Counted from the stretch's first letter, positions 11,023-23,460 are shown. The stretch: DNA of 64,000 bases from Blasia pusilla (GCA_050084515.1 CM114271.1:35650001-35714000), one strand, 5' to 3'. Notes: generated by a model from the letters alone, not told the origin. Made by a program: numbers and translations.

Positions 11023-12261
11023 GATTAGTTTGAGGTGATATGTCGTGGTCTTGATGACTTCATCTCAGATTTTGACATGTGGTATGATTTTCAAGAGATA
11101 TGAGCTCATAAAAATGTGTAATAAGCATAAAGTTGGATGAGCAGGAAGAAATTAGTTCAACATACCATAAAAGGACTACTCATAGCAAAATATCTTTGAA
11201 AGAGGATCAACAAGTGGCACCATTATCATATAGAAAGCAGATGTCATGTAGTTGTTTAGGCCAAAAAATATTTGGCTTTCAAAGTTGAAGCAAATATCTA
11301 AGAACAATTTTTTTAAGTGCAAGAGAGAGTGTTGGTAAAAAAATTATGCAATATTTGTAAAAACTCCACTTGCGAAGCCAATACGTGAAACAAAACTGAT
11401 GTTGTTAGATCATAATATTGTTGCGTGAACGTATGAACCAGAGTGTGCTAATCTTAGGGCAATGTCAATGAAAATTGAAAGGAGTGTGTTACTAGATCAT
11501 GAACATGTACACTTGCGTTTATTAGGTGACTAAGGCAAAATTTGACTACGATAGCCCATGGCAGCAAGAGAGGATGGATTGTCTGACTACTTTAGAGTGG
11601 ACATGATCTTTGCACCACCTTTGGGCACTATTGACTTACTTTGGAGCTAAGTTTTATAACTAATTGAAGAAATGCTTGGGGAAGTGAAGAAGTTTGAGAT
11701 GGCACCATTATCCACTACAGAATTTTATTCATATGAACAAATAATGTGTTCTTGCAGGCAAGGACTCTACTCTTACTAGTATAAACAATATGAGGAAGGA
11801 ACTGGCTTGAGAATATGAATCTAGGAAATCCTTCAAGAGATGGGGTATGTAGATAACATTGATAAACTAAGAAAGAATTTTAAATGAAAACTGTATGAAA
11901 TAAATCCGTCCATCAAATTAGGTTTTATTGCATTGGAGATAGCATAAATACAACAAAAAATACTTGATATAGAAACGATCTAGTTTTCCAAGATGATGGT
12001 AACAAGATGAAATTTGCCGAAAATTGATATTCAAGGAGAAAGTAACAAAGGAAATTCGATGCACGAAACATGGGATTTGAAGAGAAAATGAAAGTCACCC
12101 CACAATCCTGGGCATAATGGATGATGGGGTAATGTTTAATTTGTGACCCACCACAACTCATTTCCCGCGCGTGCATGTACTAATCATTCCCTCATGCACT
12201 AAATCTATGTTGATCATCAGGAATACAAATCTCCTCACTGTTTTTTAATGTGTACTAGGTC
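11023..12261. other. AT-rich tract, no gene seen
   Basis: No domain, RNA gene or repeat was recognised. Only one short open frame (11925-12176, minus) is present and it looks compositional. Confidence 0.45.
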
Positions 12262-12882
12262 CCTGCTATGAGTGATGAGTTTGCTAGACTACTTCTTGCT
12301 AATATACCACGAGAAGAAAATCCTATTCTAGTACTGGACACAAAGCCAACCAAAGCCCAAATGCAATATGCAGATAACTTGGGTGTACTCCCAAGTGCCT
12401 GGGAGAATGGTATAACAAAACAACGAATGTTCAAACTCATAGATGAAGCAAAATGATGGATTGAGGAATTCAAAGTTGTCCATAACGCACTACCAGCATC
12501 AGGTGATAAAATAGCCTTTTTCATTCATTTTACTATTGTTATCTTAGAAAAATCTGGTGCTAATTTTAGAGAATGTGTTCTTTGGTTGCAGGTGTGCAAA
12601 AAAGAAGCTCTGGTGTTCAAATCAATACAATTCGATCCTTCAAAGTTAACTAAGAGAGTTGCTACAACTAAGTTGATGGCTATTTCAGGAAAGATAAGAT
12701 TTCCCCAACTTACTAAATTGAGACATTTGCTTCTAGTTCCACTTGAGACAGTTATTGATTTAACATCCGCATATGCTACAATTCTCATTCAGAAGATGGA
12801 TGAAACACGTAGAGCTGGACTGCTACTTAATATGCAGCCTGATCCAACACCTCCAACAATCATTAACCTTGATGATTTATAG
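12262..12882 (+). pseudogene. broken two-exon gene fragment, function unknown
   Basis: I do not recognise the gene. The first frame (12268-12456) carries a PTKAQMQYADNLGVLP motif followed by GITKQRMFKLIDEAK, which looks like a folded helical unit. It is stopped by TGA at 12454-12456, but the same frame continues (WIEEFKVVHNALPASG) to a donor-like cag|gtgataaa at about 12502. A good acceptor (tggttgcag) at about 12592 opens the second frame (12593-12882), which encodes CKKEALVFKS... and ends at a proper stop after TIINLDDL. The upstream ctag|gtccctgctatg could be another acceptor. The splice signals and continuing frame point to a real protein once encoded; the internal TGA argues that this copy is dead, unless the first frame ends there genuinely. 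It is flanked by AT-rich noncoding DNA. Confidence 0.4.
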
Positions 12883-13621
12883 ATACTATCCACCTTTGTT
12901 ACTATATAGGTTACTTCCTTTTCTCCACACATTCAATTTCTTTCAATCCTTCTTAAAATGATTTAAAATCATAAGTTTACTTTTGTCCAACTAAAATTCT
13001 CTCCATCTAAATTTCTTCTTGGTGAGATCCATCATTTTCATTAGGGATCTTATAATTTTTATTTTATTTTTTTATTGTTGTTCAAATTTTCCCTCTTATC
13101 TTAAATGGTATCCTCTATCCTCACCTTATCCCCTTCTTTACTTTTCACAATAATCATAATCATAATCTATTATCATTAAATTTCACTTCTTTGTTATTAT
13201 CAAAGATCTCGTATGATCCTTTGCTTTGAGCTCCCATCTTTTCTACCCTTATCTCTCCTCCTCCTTCCTATTTCAACTAAAAAATCGATATAAATACCTC
13301 TATAATAGCCAAAAGGAAAACACTAGAAGAAGGCTTATCATGCAAATCCAAATTGGAAAAGAGGATATTTGAGCTTTCAATACTTACATCAGAGGTATTA
13401 TATCACTTGGTTAGTTTGGTGGTTGCAAGGTTTTCATGATGGATCATGAGAGATAAATGCCGGACTTGACATTCACCGTGATTTGGTGGCTATTCAAGTC
13501 GATGAGGCCAATGCAATTCAATTTCTTATATGCATTTTTTGAGAAGTTATACATGCAACTAAAAAATCAGCAAGTCTTCTTGGATTTTTTGGATCCTTCT
13601 ATGTATAAGAGACAACCATTA
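12883..13621. other. T-rich gene-free tract
   Basis: Strongly pyrimidine-rich on the plus strand to about 13260, then AT-rich. No gene was recognised. It ends at the A that flanks the next Helitron. Confidence 0.45.
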
Positions 13622-13870
13622 TCCATACTATTAACATAGGACGGGGTTAGAGATTCCCTCCTACTCATATCGACACTTGTCACATGGGGGATTTCTTGGT
13701 GGTGACACATGGCAACATATGAATTAAATATAATGAATGAATGAAAGGGGTGGAGACGTTAGATTGACCTTCTACGAGTCTCGAAGGATGGAGGTGCGTT
13801 TCGTTCCTCTGTACCCTATTTTTTTTCCCAAGTTTCATGTCATCCGTGCATAGCACGGGAAACGCTCTAG
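13622..13870 (+). mobile_element. non-autonomous Helitron, 249 bp
   Basis: The element starts tccatactattaacatagg after an A and ends ...gctCTAG before a T. The 3' end has the perfect hairpin ccgtgc-ata-gcacgg at 13844-13858, nine bases ahead of the terminal CTAG, which is the textbook Helitron 3' structure. The 5' end aligns with those at 7062 (minus) and 56507. There is no coding capacity. Confidence 0.85.
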
Positions 13871-15192
13871 TCTATTCTCATCATGCTACTTTTTTAGAAT
13901 AAAATATTCTTAAATCAACATCTAGCACACATCAAGATTAACCCATGGGTTGCCCACTTTTTACTATTGCATAAGATCATATGTCTCACTTTTAAGTTAG
14001 TTCTTGCTTATACCTATTTGTGAAGTGACTCTCTATCTTAAAAATCCAAGCCCAACCGAAGAAATATTAGGTGCAATCTTTAACTTGCAATTGCCTTACC
14101 TCAATATTCACCTTAACTTCCTAGATTGCATACAGACAAAGGTCATTTTTATAGACTTGATTTGGTTCATGGACTTAAGCCCACCTCATGGACCAACAAG
14201 TCAGTTAATAAAATCCATGGTAAGGATGAAAAAGTTTGTGGGGATAGAAAAGGAAAGTCCATAGTAATGTATGTTCATGTCCATGTCATTAAGGGACTTG
14301 TTTCTTTTTATGCAATCATAACAACTACTCTTGATTTTACTATCTGTATTGAAGGTATTCGGGTTCTTGATATCCCAATTGGATTCATAAGATATGTATA
14401 CATGCTCTTTGATGAGGCCTCACTATGTCATCTAAAGGATCCCTAAGTTGCTTATACAATTCTCTCCCAAGGTTTTCCTCAACATACTTCCTACTTTCCT
14501 TGCTCTTGTCCTCCCACCACATAATTCTTTCATCAATTGGCCTTTTTTGACACATCTTTCATTGCAAAACTTGGTCAACTTCTTCATCCAAATACTACTC
14601 TTCATGGAGATAACAGGGTTTGGATTTCAAAAAAAGCTACTCGGCCTATTGCCTTTTGGAGGCATAGGATTTCCCAGGGTTCCTCCCTACTCATACCTAC
14701 GCAAAAGCATAGACAAGTTTTTGGCAGCGTTAGGCTTTGGTTTCCCCTTTCATGACTTCAAGGTTTCTCCAAGGATATACACCTATCTTGATGGTGCATG
14801 TGGCCCATGTCTAGGAGGTAGATGTATCCTTCCACTAACAATTGAGATCTACTTGAGATCTTCTTCTACATCCTACACAAGTGATTCTACCTCCTTTTAT
14901 TCAATTGCTCACATTAAATCTTGATTAACTTTTGAGAATTTGCAAGAAATCCTATTTTCCAACATTCTCTCCAGAACAACCTTTGACACTTATTAAACAT
15001 GTATAAGAGCGCACATCGCATATTTGAATTTTTCTTATTCTTTCTTTTCATCTTTAATTTCACAAAGTCTTTTTTTCGCAATATCTCAGTTACGTTTTGG
15101 ACTTCCTTATCCTTCTCATCTAGATGTGCCTAATTTTGTATGTAGGGTGCTTATTGATTTGAAGGATATTCATCATATTCTTTGATGTGCAT
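13871..15192. other. gene-free tract with uninformative ORFs
   Basis: Overlapping plus-strand frames (14004-14264, 14126-14446, 14448-14924) are low in information and match nothing I recognise. They are rich in F, L and S as expected from T-rich DNA. No splice-linked model emerged. Confidence 0.4.
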
Positions 15193-15322
15193 TGTCGTGC
15201 ACATACACATCGCTACACAACATACATCGCTGTCACCGAACACACACAAACACGCATGATCCCATGCTAACTCATGGCATCCAAACAATGAGATAAGAAG
15301 TACCAAAATATCTCCAATCTAC
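15193..15322 (-). repeat. short LTR-like sequence, minus orientation
   Basis: This is the reverse complement of the block at 10890-11022. Its minus-strand 3' end is a CA at 15194-15193, matching the boundary shared with the gypsy LTR at 60062. A gag fragment in the opposite (plus) orientation begins 40 bp to the right, so the original element has been rearranged or two insertions abut. Confidence 0.6.
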
Positions 15323-15361
15323 CCTTAACCCTAAAAACTCTGACGAGTGCAATCACGCTGA

Positions 15362-15742
15362 CGTGAACTCCGAGATAGGTCGATTGTGGCACCACGAGCT
15401 CAAGGAGGATACCGAGAGGCCGTGCCACAGAGACCTGCGCCTTCATATGCGGCTCAGCAGCAGCCCCTTACGATTACTTGTTGGTCATGTGGTGGAGCCC
15501 ATCATCAGCGTGATTGCACTCGTCAGGGTCATGGACGTGTGCCTCAACATGGAGGAGGAGATGGTGCTGCACCAAGAGGTTATCAGTGTGACTATTGTTA
15601 GAGGTATGGTCATACACGCGCCACGTGTTTCAGTTTACACCTTGAGATACGTCTGGACCAAGGGCCAGAGAGGGCACCAGAGCAAGTAGCCGGTCCGGGT
15701 GGGCCTAGAGATCATGCTCCGGGCGGCTGGTTTAGGGTTTGA
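15362..15742 (+). pseudogene. retrotransposon gag fragment with two zinc knuckles
   Basis: The open frame has no ATG and enters after a TGA at 15359-15361. It carries a proline/glutamine-rich stretch, then a knuckle-like CWSCGGAHHQRDC, a glycine-rich linker, and a second knuckle reading C-D-Y-C, stop, R-Y-G-H-T-R-A-T-C. If the stop (TAG, 15599-15601) is read as one residue, the second knuckle is an exact CX2CX4HX4C. Downstream the frame stays open through a G/P-rich tail to 15742. Zinc knuckles mark the nucleocapsid part of gag; two in tandem with such linkers fit a Ty3/gypsy-type gag. No protease or polymerase follows, so this is a fragment. It could belong to the same family as the element at 57-60 kb, but that was not shown. 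Confidence 0.75.
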
Positions 15743-17900
15743 ACAATTTAACCCTAAAAATTGCCTAGCAATGGCAGTTTTGCAAGATTGATCATAACTT
15801 TTTGCTCAAAACTCTAAATTGTGCACTGTTTGTTGCACAGCGTGCACAACTTCATGATCTACGACGACATTAAAAAATATTTTGAATCTAACATTGCAGT
15901 AAAAACTGACAGGGACTGTCGTAAAGCCCAATGTTTCTTTCTCCTACACAAAATTTGGCAGCGCTTCCTTGCTGATTTCTCCCAACGAAAATGTAAAACC
16001 TGTGAGAACACAAATCAGAAAGCTACATGGTGCTCCCGAGAGCACGGGCATGGAGCAATCCACCCCCATACTCAATTCCTATCGAAAATTCGGCAGTGCT
16101 TCAGTGTGCCACTCTCCCATACAAAAAATCAGCAAAGCAAAATAGCAAACTCGCACGGCTCTTGCTCCGGTGAGCACTCCCATGAGCCATGAAGCGGGGA
16201 ACACGGTCCCCCAACCTGCACCAAACATTGATCAACCAGCGAGCTCCCCCATAAAGCTCTCTCACTCACTCATTCTCTCTTTGTAAAATAAGATCCAATC
16301 TCTCTCAACACCATAGTTCTCACATGTGTGCACTCTCACATGTCTCTCTCAATGTCAAATCAAACCCACTCTCCTAATGAGAGGCTTGGGTTACACACAC
16401 AAGGCAAGCAAGACCATAGCTCCGCCGCCTCATGCCAAGAGGTTCAACAAAGAGAGAATGAGCTCTCAAGCTTTCTCTCCTTGAGGTATACCCCTCCCCT
16501 CTCCCAAGCTCTCTCCATGGTAACCTATGCTCCCAAGTCACCTCCTTGGCTCTTGACCTAATGTAGGAGGTCAAGGGCCACTTGCCAAAAATAGAGAGTT
16601 GATCATATACTCAAAATGGTACTTATCTAAAATAGGAAGTTCCTCAAAATGGCTCCAAATGAGCTGAAACGAAGGGGAGAGCAGGTTTCTCGGGGCCTGA
16701 GAGAGCAGGTTTCCCAGGGCCTGAGTAGGTCATCCTCGACCTACTGAGCCTGTCCACCACTACTCACGAAGGCGCTCTACTAGATCTCACCGATCTATCC
16801 TAAAAGACGTGACAGCATACAGAGGAGAATGAAAAAAACCCATGATACAATTTGAGAGGAAATGATATCAATGGCTCGTACTTTAGGATATACTTTAGGG
16901 CAAGAGAAACTACATGTTCTAACTTCAACAACACAAGGAACTTATCTAGTATAAGTTACATCTCAAGATGACTTTCATCTATTTAGTGATATGATGGTTG
17001 TTAATCCCATACGTTTCGACTTTCGTGTGTCGAGTTGTACATTCAAAAGATTCTATAGCTTATGTATGAATAATAATGAAGGAGTTAACTTAAGTAATTA
17101 GTATGCATGTGTGTTTTCATACTTTCCTCAAAACATATGCTCACCATCCCTCGGAGAATCATCAACTCATTCCTTCTTATGCGTTTTTCAACACTTTCAT
17201 AGTATAATCCAATGATTTTCTAGGCACCTTGTCGACAAAAAAAAGATATTTCAACTCAAAGATTGAGGCCGAAGCATTTAATTAGTTTTTGTTGGTATGT
17301 TAAAGCATAGCGCCTGTAAGAAATATATTTTAGTTTGAGACACATAATGGTAAGCTACTTTGAATCACCCCATCAAACAATTGTTGTTAACAATCAACAC
17401 ATTTATATTACGAATGCCCAAAAAGTTTAGAGTATTCAACATGACTAAAAAGAGGAAAATTCAAAGACAATAGAAACACTCATTACGTGAAAGCATAAAA
17501 GTGATGAAGATAGCCCACTAGGTCCAAAAAAGGAGGGAAATTAGGGCATGCAAATAACTCACCTTCACCTTCAAAATTTCTATTTTACTAAGAACATCTG
17601 GATTTTTAAATTTTCAAGAGCTTCAACACTCCAACACATGTCCCTCAAAAAATATTTATGCAGATAATGAATGAAAGAAAGAAATGATTAAACAAAAAAC
17701 TTATGTAAATAACAAAAAATGCAAATGCAAATGCAATTACAAACTATTTTTAAACTAAAAAATAAAATTAGCTGACAATTAAGACGAGTTGTCCAATACA
17801 CCAAAATTCAACTCGCAGTCGAAAAATTAATCTTAATTTCAGAAATTAACATGAAAGAATAACCGTTCTCCAAACGAAATGGGAAGAGAATGCGAGAAGT
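15743..17900. other. gene-free, LTR-like debris
   Basis: No coding region was recognised. The string at about 16262-16290 (cactcattctctctttgtaa) resembles part of the copia LTR at 8358. From about 17150 the tract becomes AT-rich with no landmarks. Confidence 0.4.
16677..16724. repeat. 24-bp unit repeated twice
   Basis: The units gagagcaggtttct... (16677-16700) and gagagcaggtttcc... (16701-16724) are adjacent and differ at two or three positions. Confidence 0.8.
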
Positions 17901-19532
17901 TAATTTATTCATAATTAATTATTAAATATTCCACCCCTCACTGCGCACGTTCTTGTATCCAGCGTTCAACTTCGGCTCAAGTGTAGGAACTAGGACCCGA
18001 AGGACGCACGCGCGTCCCTTCAATTTCCTCCCAGTCAGTTTAACGTACGGAGTCAAGGCTTGTGAGTGTCAGAGTGACTGACTCTTATGTCAGGGAATCT
18101 CCGACTCTCCGAGACGTCAAGGGAAGCAAAACAGTCATTCCTGCCATGTCAGCGAGTCCGCCTCTGGGAAGAACGGCTGACGTGGTCGTCGCTGGGGTTG
18201 CTGCCCGTTCCGTCATGTCGCCCACCGAACCGTAGCGCCGCTCCGCTAAATTTCGTCACAGCCAAACCGCCAACTTTAGAGCCATTTCGAAAACAATGAC
18301 ATGCACTATAATTCGATTCGAGGACAGTCTTCCATCGAGCGCTTGTTAGATCACATGCTCCAGACTAATACTTCAAAGGTGCCATCTGTCTACCGCTAAT
18401 CTTCTCTTCTCCTTATTTAGTTTAGTTAACCCATTAGAAATGGAGGTTCCTCTCTGGTTTTTATTTTGTTTTCCCACTTGTATTTCTCAAATAAAATGCA
18501 TATTTTAGGCGGATGTGGATTAAATGTATTGTGTAAAAATTGGTCGCAAAGCAAGCTTTTCAAGGGGATGAATATTTTTTAAAGCATTGTTTAGGACAAT
18601 TTCTTTTTCCGTTGTGAAGCACATGGTGCATCCTTCCACAAGAGTTTGAATTAAATGCCTTCAATTCCTACTAAGTGGCCAGACGTCTTTATAGCACCAA
18701 AGGTTTGTGCTTGTGAGGTGACAAAAATCAAGGTTCGAGAAGTTTTCGACTCGTTGATTATTCCTAGATATATAAAAACCGGGTGGTGTTTTTGAGGATT
18801 ATTACAAGTTTCTTGAAATTTTTACAAAATAAAAAAATTCCCTTTTAAATCTCTATATCTTAATTTGCAAATCCTCCCTACTTCCTCTTGAAAGAACCCC
18901 ATCTCCTCATACCCTACTAAGATTAAAAAAATAGCAATATCCTCATTCCATCTCGAAGCTCCAAAGGTGCCATGAATTTATATTCTTACGCCACTCCAAA
19001 GGTGCAATAAATCTACACTATTAATCGGCACCGTTTTGATTTTTCCAAGTAGAAAATAAAATCTCTGTCCAACGTGGACAAAATAACCCAAAAGAAATAA
19101 AGAAAAATTCAGAATTTGACGTGAACGAAATGCATGGATGGATCACAATATCCAATTATTATTTCCGATTACAATAAAAATGTATGTTCCCTACGAAACC
19201 CAATGCAATGGACGTCACGCAACGAAGGATTAATAAAAAAGAATATTCTACCTAAAGCCAAAATGCTATAGATATCGCTTGAGTATATGTGGCATAGGAA
19301 GGAGCGCACGATGAGCTTCATAGCTCCCCAGTACATGACGTGAGAGACAATAACATTAAAATAAAAATAGAATAAAAAATGGTAGCGCTCCATACAAGAG
19401 CACACCACACATGAGATACAAGAGAGACTAGTAAGACTGCCCACATCAATTCTAATCTCAATGTGACTTTTTTTAATTTTAACCTAGTATTTCAAAAATT
19501 TAATTTTTTAGTTTTAAATTGATTTGTTTGCT

Positions 19533-19553
19533 ATTCTTTCTTTCTTTCTTTCT
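19533..19553. repeat. (TTTC)n microsatellite
   Basis: About five uninterrupted units of ttct/tttc. Confidence 0.9.
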
Positions 19554-21618
19554 CTTATAGCGGAGAACAGTGGTTGGGTCTTCCTCTCCCTATTGACCGG
19601 CCCCGACAGATTAGAAGCTCTTGGGAGGTCACAAGACATGTGGGATAATGCTAGTGCATGGAGTGAAGGATTCGAAAGATAAAGGACATTGAATGGACGA
19701 GTTCGCATTATCTTGCAGCCCATTGGAATTTAGAGCATGGCCAAGAAGTTTAGTATGATATGTAGCCGACCTTTGTCTACAAACTTCCGAGCCTAATTGG
19801 TCAAGTATCCCAAGAATCTTTGACACTCGAGAACATCGATAAGTTGAGAGCGATAGAATCCAAGCCTAATTGATTAGGTGGGTCGATTCCTGGGCGAGCA
19901 AGTTCTCGATCGCTAAAGCTCCCACATCATGGATTTCTCTAGGTTAGACACAGCGAAGTTTGTGGGCGAGATAAAACACACTGTCGACCAAGATGATCAG
20001 ACATAGACCTCTGAATCGACAATCAAATAATCGATTCAACTGCAAAGCAAAGATTCTTGGGACACACATGCCTGCGAGGCGAACGAGGAGACTCCGATTC
20101 TTACTTGGAATTCATCTCCTCATATTTCGATTTAGTATGATGACAAGCAAGGTACTCAAATTCTGGGGCTCAGGATCAAATAGCCCAAAAACTCCAGAAA
20201 TTTCCTATGCAAATCGGTCGATTACCTTTGATTACAGTTTTCTAGCCACACCCTCCTCCGTGTGCAATTTCAGCGCTTCCACTCGCTCCACCACCGTTAC
20301 AGTAGTAGTTCTCCCGCCTCCATTCCCTTCTCCTATTGTAGAGTTGACAACTACATTTATTTGCTCTCCATGAGGTTTGAAAGCTAACAAGTGGCTGCCT
20401 CCAAGACGACCAAAATTTTCAGAAATAGACACCGACGAAAATTATCCCTCCTTCCAAGCAAAATAAAGTCAGAAAACCAAATCAAATAAGATCAACCAAT
20501 CACACCACGACACAAGTCAGGAAATAAAGAAGCGAACATAGGGTCCTTCTTGCCTATTCAACCCGTAACAGGTAAGTAAATATTTTTAGGGCCCCTTAAG
20601 GTGAAATACAAGGATTGTTTTAAATCTAGGCTTCACTTCTTATAGGTAGCAAGTCTTTTTCTTCTCCTTTTCTCGTTTCGTCGCATAGTAACCCCCCCCT
20701 CCTCCCTTGTCTCAGTAATAGTATAGATTATGCATTCGATAAGAGAGGAGACCACAAAAGATTTTGTGCGCTCAATACAAGAGGAGGCCACAATAGAGAG
20801 TGTGAAATTATGCATTAGAAACCGGGGGAGGCACTCCTCAAATAAGTTTTTTTCAATTGTAAAGGTGTTTCCATCACAAATTTTAAATGTTTATTAGTAG
20901 AAAATTGGGAAGTAAAAGAATTTGGGTCTAATGGTATTTTGAATGTCTGACTTATGAATTAATTTTTTTATTATCACATGATAGTCTTATTTTCCAAATG
21001 ATTGAAAAAATTAGTGTAAAATATGAACCTTTTCGAAAAATATTTGATGAATTGTGTATGTGGGGAGTCTATTGATGCCAAGGATATTGATGTTTTTCGA
21101 TATGCACATGGTGGAAAACGGATGGTAACCCTGCCAAGATAAGTAAGAGCATTGGTGGTCTGTACTCTAGGGTACACCGTTGGGGAAGAGTATCTACATG
21201 TCATACCTTCTACTACATATGCAATATATCGTCAAAGAATTGATCTTATTATGTCTCGGGGTGGCTTTTGTCTATTGGATGATGTTGTGATTGTCGATCT
21301 CACACGCTCTCACTTGATGTGTTGGTGTGCACACACTAAGGGTTCGACGGCCGATGCAACAACAAGAATCGAGGAGTTAAAGTTATGTAGTGAGACATGT
21401 GGTCGATGGATTTATTCCTTTTATAGTGGAAGTTTTTGGGCACTTCCATGCATCTTTTGATACTTTCCTCAAAACAGGAGCTCACACATCTTCGAAAATC
21501 ATTAACTCGCCCCTTCTCATAGTACTTTCCCTTTTGTTGCTACTATTTATTTTCGAAAACGCATCTCCATATCATCACAAGTTGCACAAGCATTGGTGTT
21601 GATACGTCGAACTAAAGC

Positions 21619-21642
21619 GGTTTAGGGTTTAGGCCCTAAACC
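21619..21642. repeat. telomere-like head-to-head repeat
   Basis: The segment reads ggtttagggtttagg followed by ccctaaacc. It combines plant-type TTTAGGG units in one direction with the complement in the other, giving a short palindrome. Confidence 0.7.
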
Positions 21643-22014
21643 TTAGGCACTCATCTCGATCTCCATTCATGGATAGCTAATCAATATTATTTATCTCAAA
21701 TTTTTATGAGTGATTAATCGAAAAGGAGTTGAATTAGTATTTCTAATGGCTTGTTGCAAGTTTATTTTTGCATTCTTCTATGTGTTCCCTTTATACTCCT
21801 TCCCTTCTAGAGATGATGTTGTCTTTTCTCTTTTTCTCTCTTTTTAAGTTTACTTTTATATTAAAATAAAATTGGTATTCTCAAAAAACACTAAAAATGA
21901 TTAAAGACATCTTCTACTAAACACAAACTATGGTATACAAAATAATTATACATTTTTAAAATTCTCATTTTTTTAAGAAAATGGAAAAGAAACCGGATAA
22001 GTAGGCTTGTTTCG

Positions 22015-22551
22015 TTGCTAAGGCGTCTTTGTAACGAGGGTACGGACTCCTGTAACTGTAACGAGGTGAGTTGGGACGCCCTGATAAAATGGCGTATTTG
22101 CTCGTATGTGGTACGGCGTGGCGAAGAAAGACGTGACAGGAATACCGATTTTGCTGCGATGGAAGGAAGCGCCATCGATCTGCCCTGCGATTTGGAGCTC
22201 GTGCTGCGCAGCGAAGAAAGATGCGACGGGAGTTTTTCTTTTGCTCCGATGGAAGCGAAATCGATGAGCTCAGCGTCAAATGGTGGCGTCCGAGTTTTGG
22301 GTCACTTTGAGCCGCGTGTTTTCTCGAGGAGGGAGGTGGAATTGCATCGAATGCGGGTGCGGGTGTTTGGATTGAGTAAGGGCCGCTGGCCGAGCGCAAT
22401 CCTCACGGATGCGCCATCGGTCTGCCGTCCGGGCGAGATCCGGATGAATTGGTGGCGGCCTCGGGTTGTGGACTACTCTTTGTGGAGGAGAGAATTGAGA
22501 TTGGTGCCAGTTGTTGCGATTGAGGAGCCATGGTTGGTTGGTCGGCGTTAA
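22015..22551 (+). other. GC-rich open frame with internal duplication, unrecognised
   Basis: A 178-codon open frame sits in a GC-rich island within AT-rich DNA. Two diverged copies of a segment beginning gcgaagaaag start at 22121 and 22211 and share the order gcgaagaaag ... cgac/tgac ... ttttgct(g/c)cgatggaa ... atcgat. The minus strand is also open over much of the island (22276-22842), which is typical of GC-rich noncoding DNA. Translation shows no domain I recognise. It may be a first exon or promoter island, or the remains of a gene; coding status is doubtful. Confidence 0.2.
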
Positions 22552-23460
22552 GAGGTAGTCCATGGCTTCGTGATTGTCTTGCTTCGCAGGTGCGACGCAT
22601 GAAGAACTGCCGGAGCCCCGGATAATCGTTTCGTCGCGCGTGATGAGAGAAAGAGGAGGGGAGAAGGCATCGCTGGTGCGCCTGTCCCTGTTTGTGTGCG
22701 AGTTCGCTACATGCCCAATCCTGTGAGAATTCACAGGGTGTGAAAGGGGAGGAGCTTGCCTGTGCGCGAGTTCGTGGGCATGTAGAATCCTGTGGGAAGT
22801 CGAAATCGTGGCCAATTCAGATGTTCCTCGCATGCCTGTCATGGATAGGATTGGACACCGACTTCAAATCGGAAAATGTGAGTCCCCTAGAGTTATGTAA
22901 TGGACTCCAATGGCCGGCGCATAACTCCAATGCTTAGACACATTTTCCAACGGTGAAAGGCGGGAAAGTTAGGACTACTCGAAGGGTCCTGTATGTCGAT
23001 CCAACAACCCCTACATGATGTACAAAGACTACTATAGGTGTCCATCAAGGTAATTTATCCGGATTACCAAAATGGGAATCCTATGAGCTGGGCATGCTGT
23101 TAGACTCATACATCCTGAGAGTCGCATTTGGTAGTCCCAGGCTTTCAAAAGCTGAAATCATGAAGCTGCATAAAATAAGAAGGTAACTATCAATCACTTC
23201 ATAACTGGGACCCTGTTTCTGTTTACTGGTTTGGAAGTCAGCTGGCTGAAGATGCTGCACATGGAGTGGCACTGCTGAGAAAGGCCATGCAATTGGGAAA
23301 CCATCCGATGAAATCTCATGGCAGTAAGCATTCTGGTCCTGTGATTCTCATACAGAAGTGCGAGGAAGGTGACCAATAGCAAAGTTATTGCTCGATTTAT
23401 AGAAGATGTGCAAAGATGGAAGCCATATCTATGGAGCATGTACAACAGGAGCAGAGTATA
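22552..23460. other. intergenic, includes likely 3' UTR of lumenal protein gene
   Basis: No gene was recognised. The right part lies downstream of the stop codon of the minus-strand pentapeptide gene and probably includes its 3' UTR. Confidence 0.4.

Larger units (their letters stand above)
17901..22014. other. gene-free tract
   Basis: No gene was recognised on either strand. A moderately GC-rich, CpG-containing patch at 17940-18300 has only short frames. The rest is AT-rich. Short frames at 19993-20373 and 21152-21460 match nothing I know. Confidence 0.4.

Noticed and set aside
14448-14924. 158-codon plus-strand frame as a gene
   Set aside because: F/L/S/P-rich composition as expected from T-rich DNA, with no recognisable motif.
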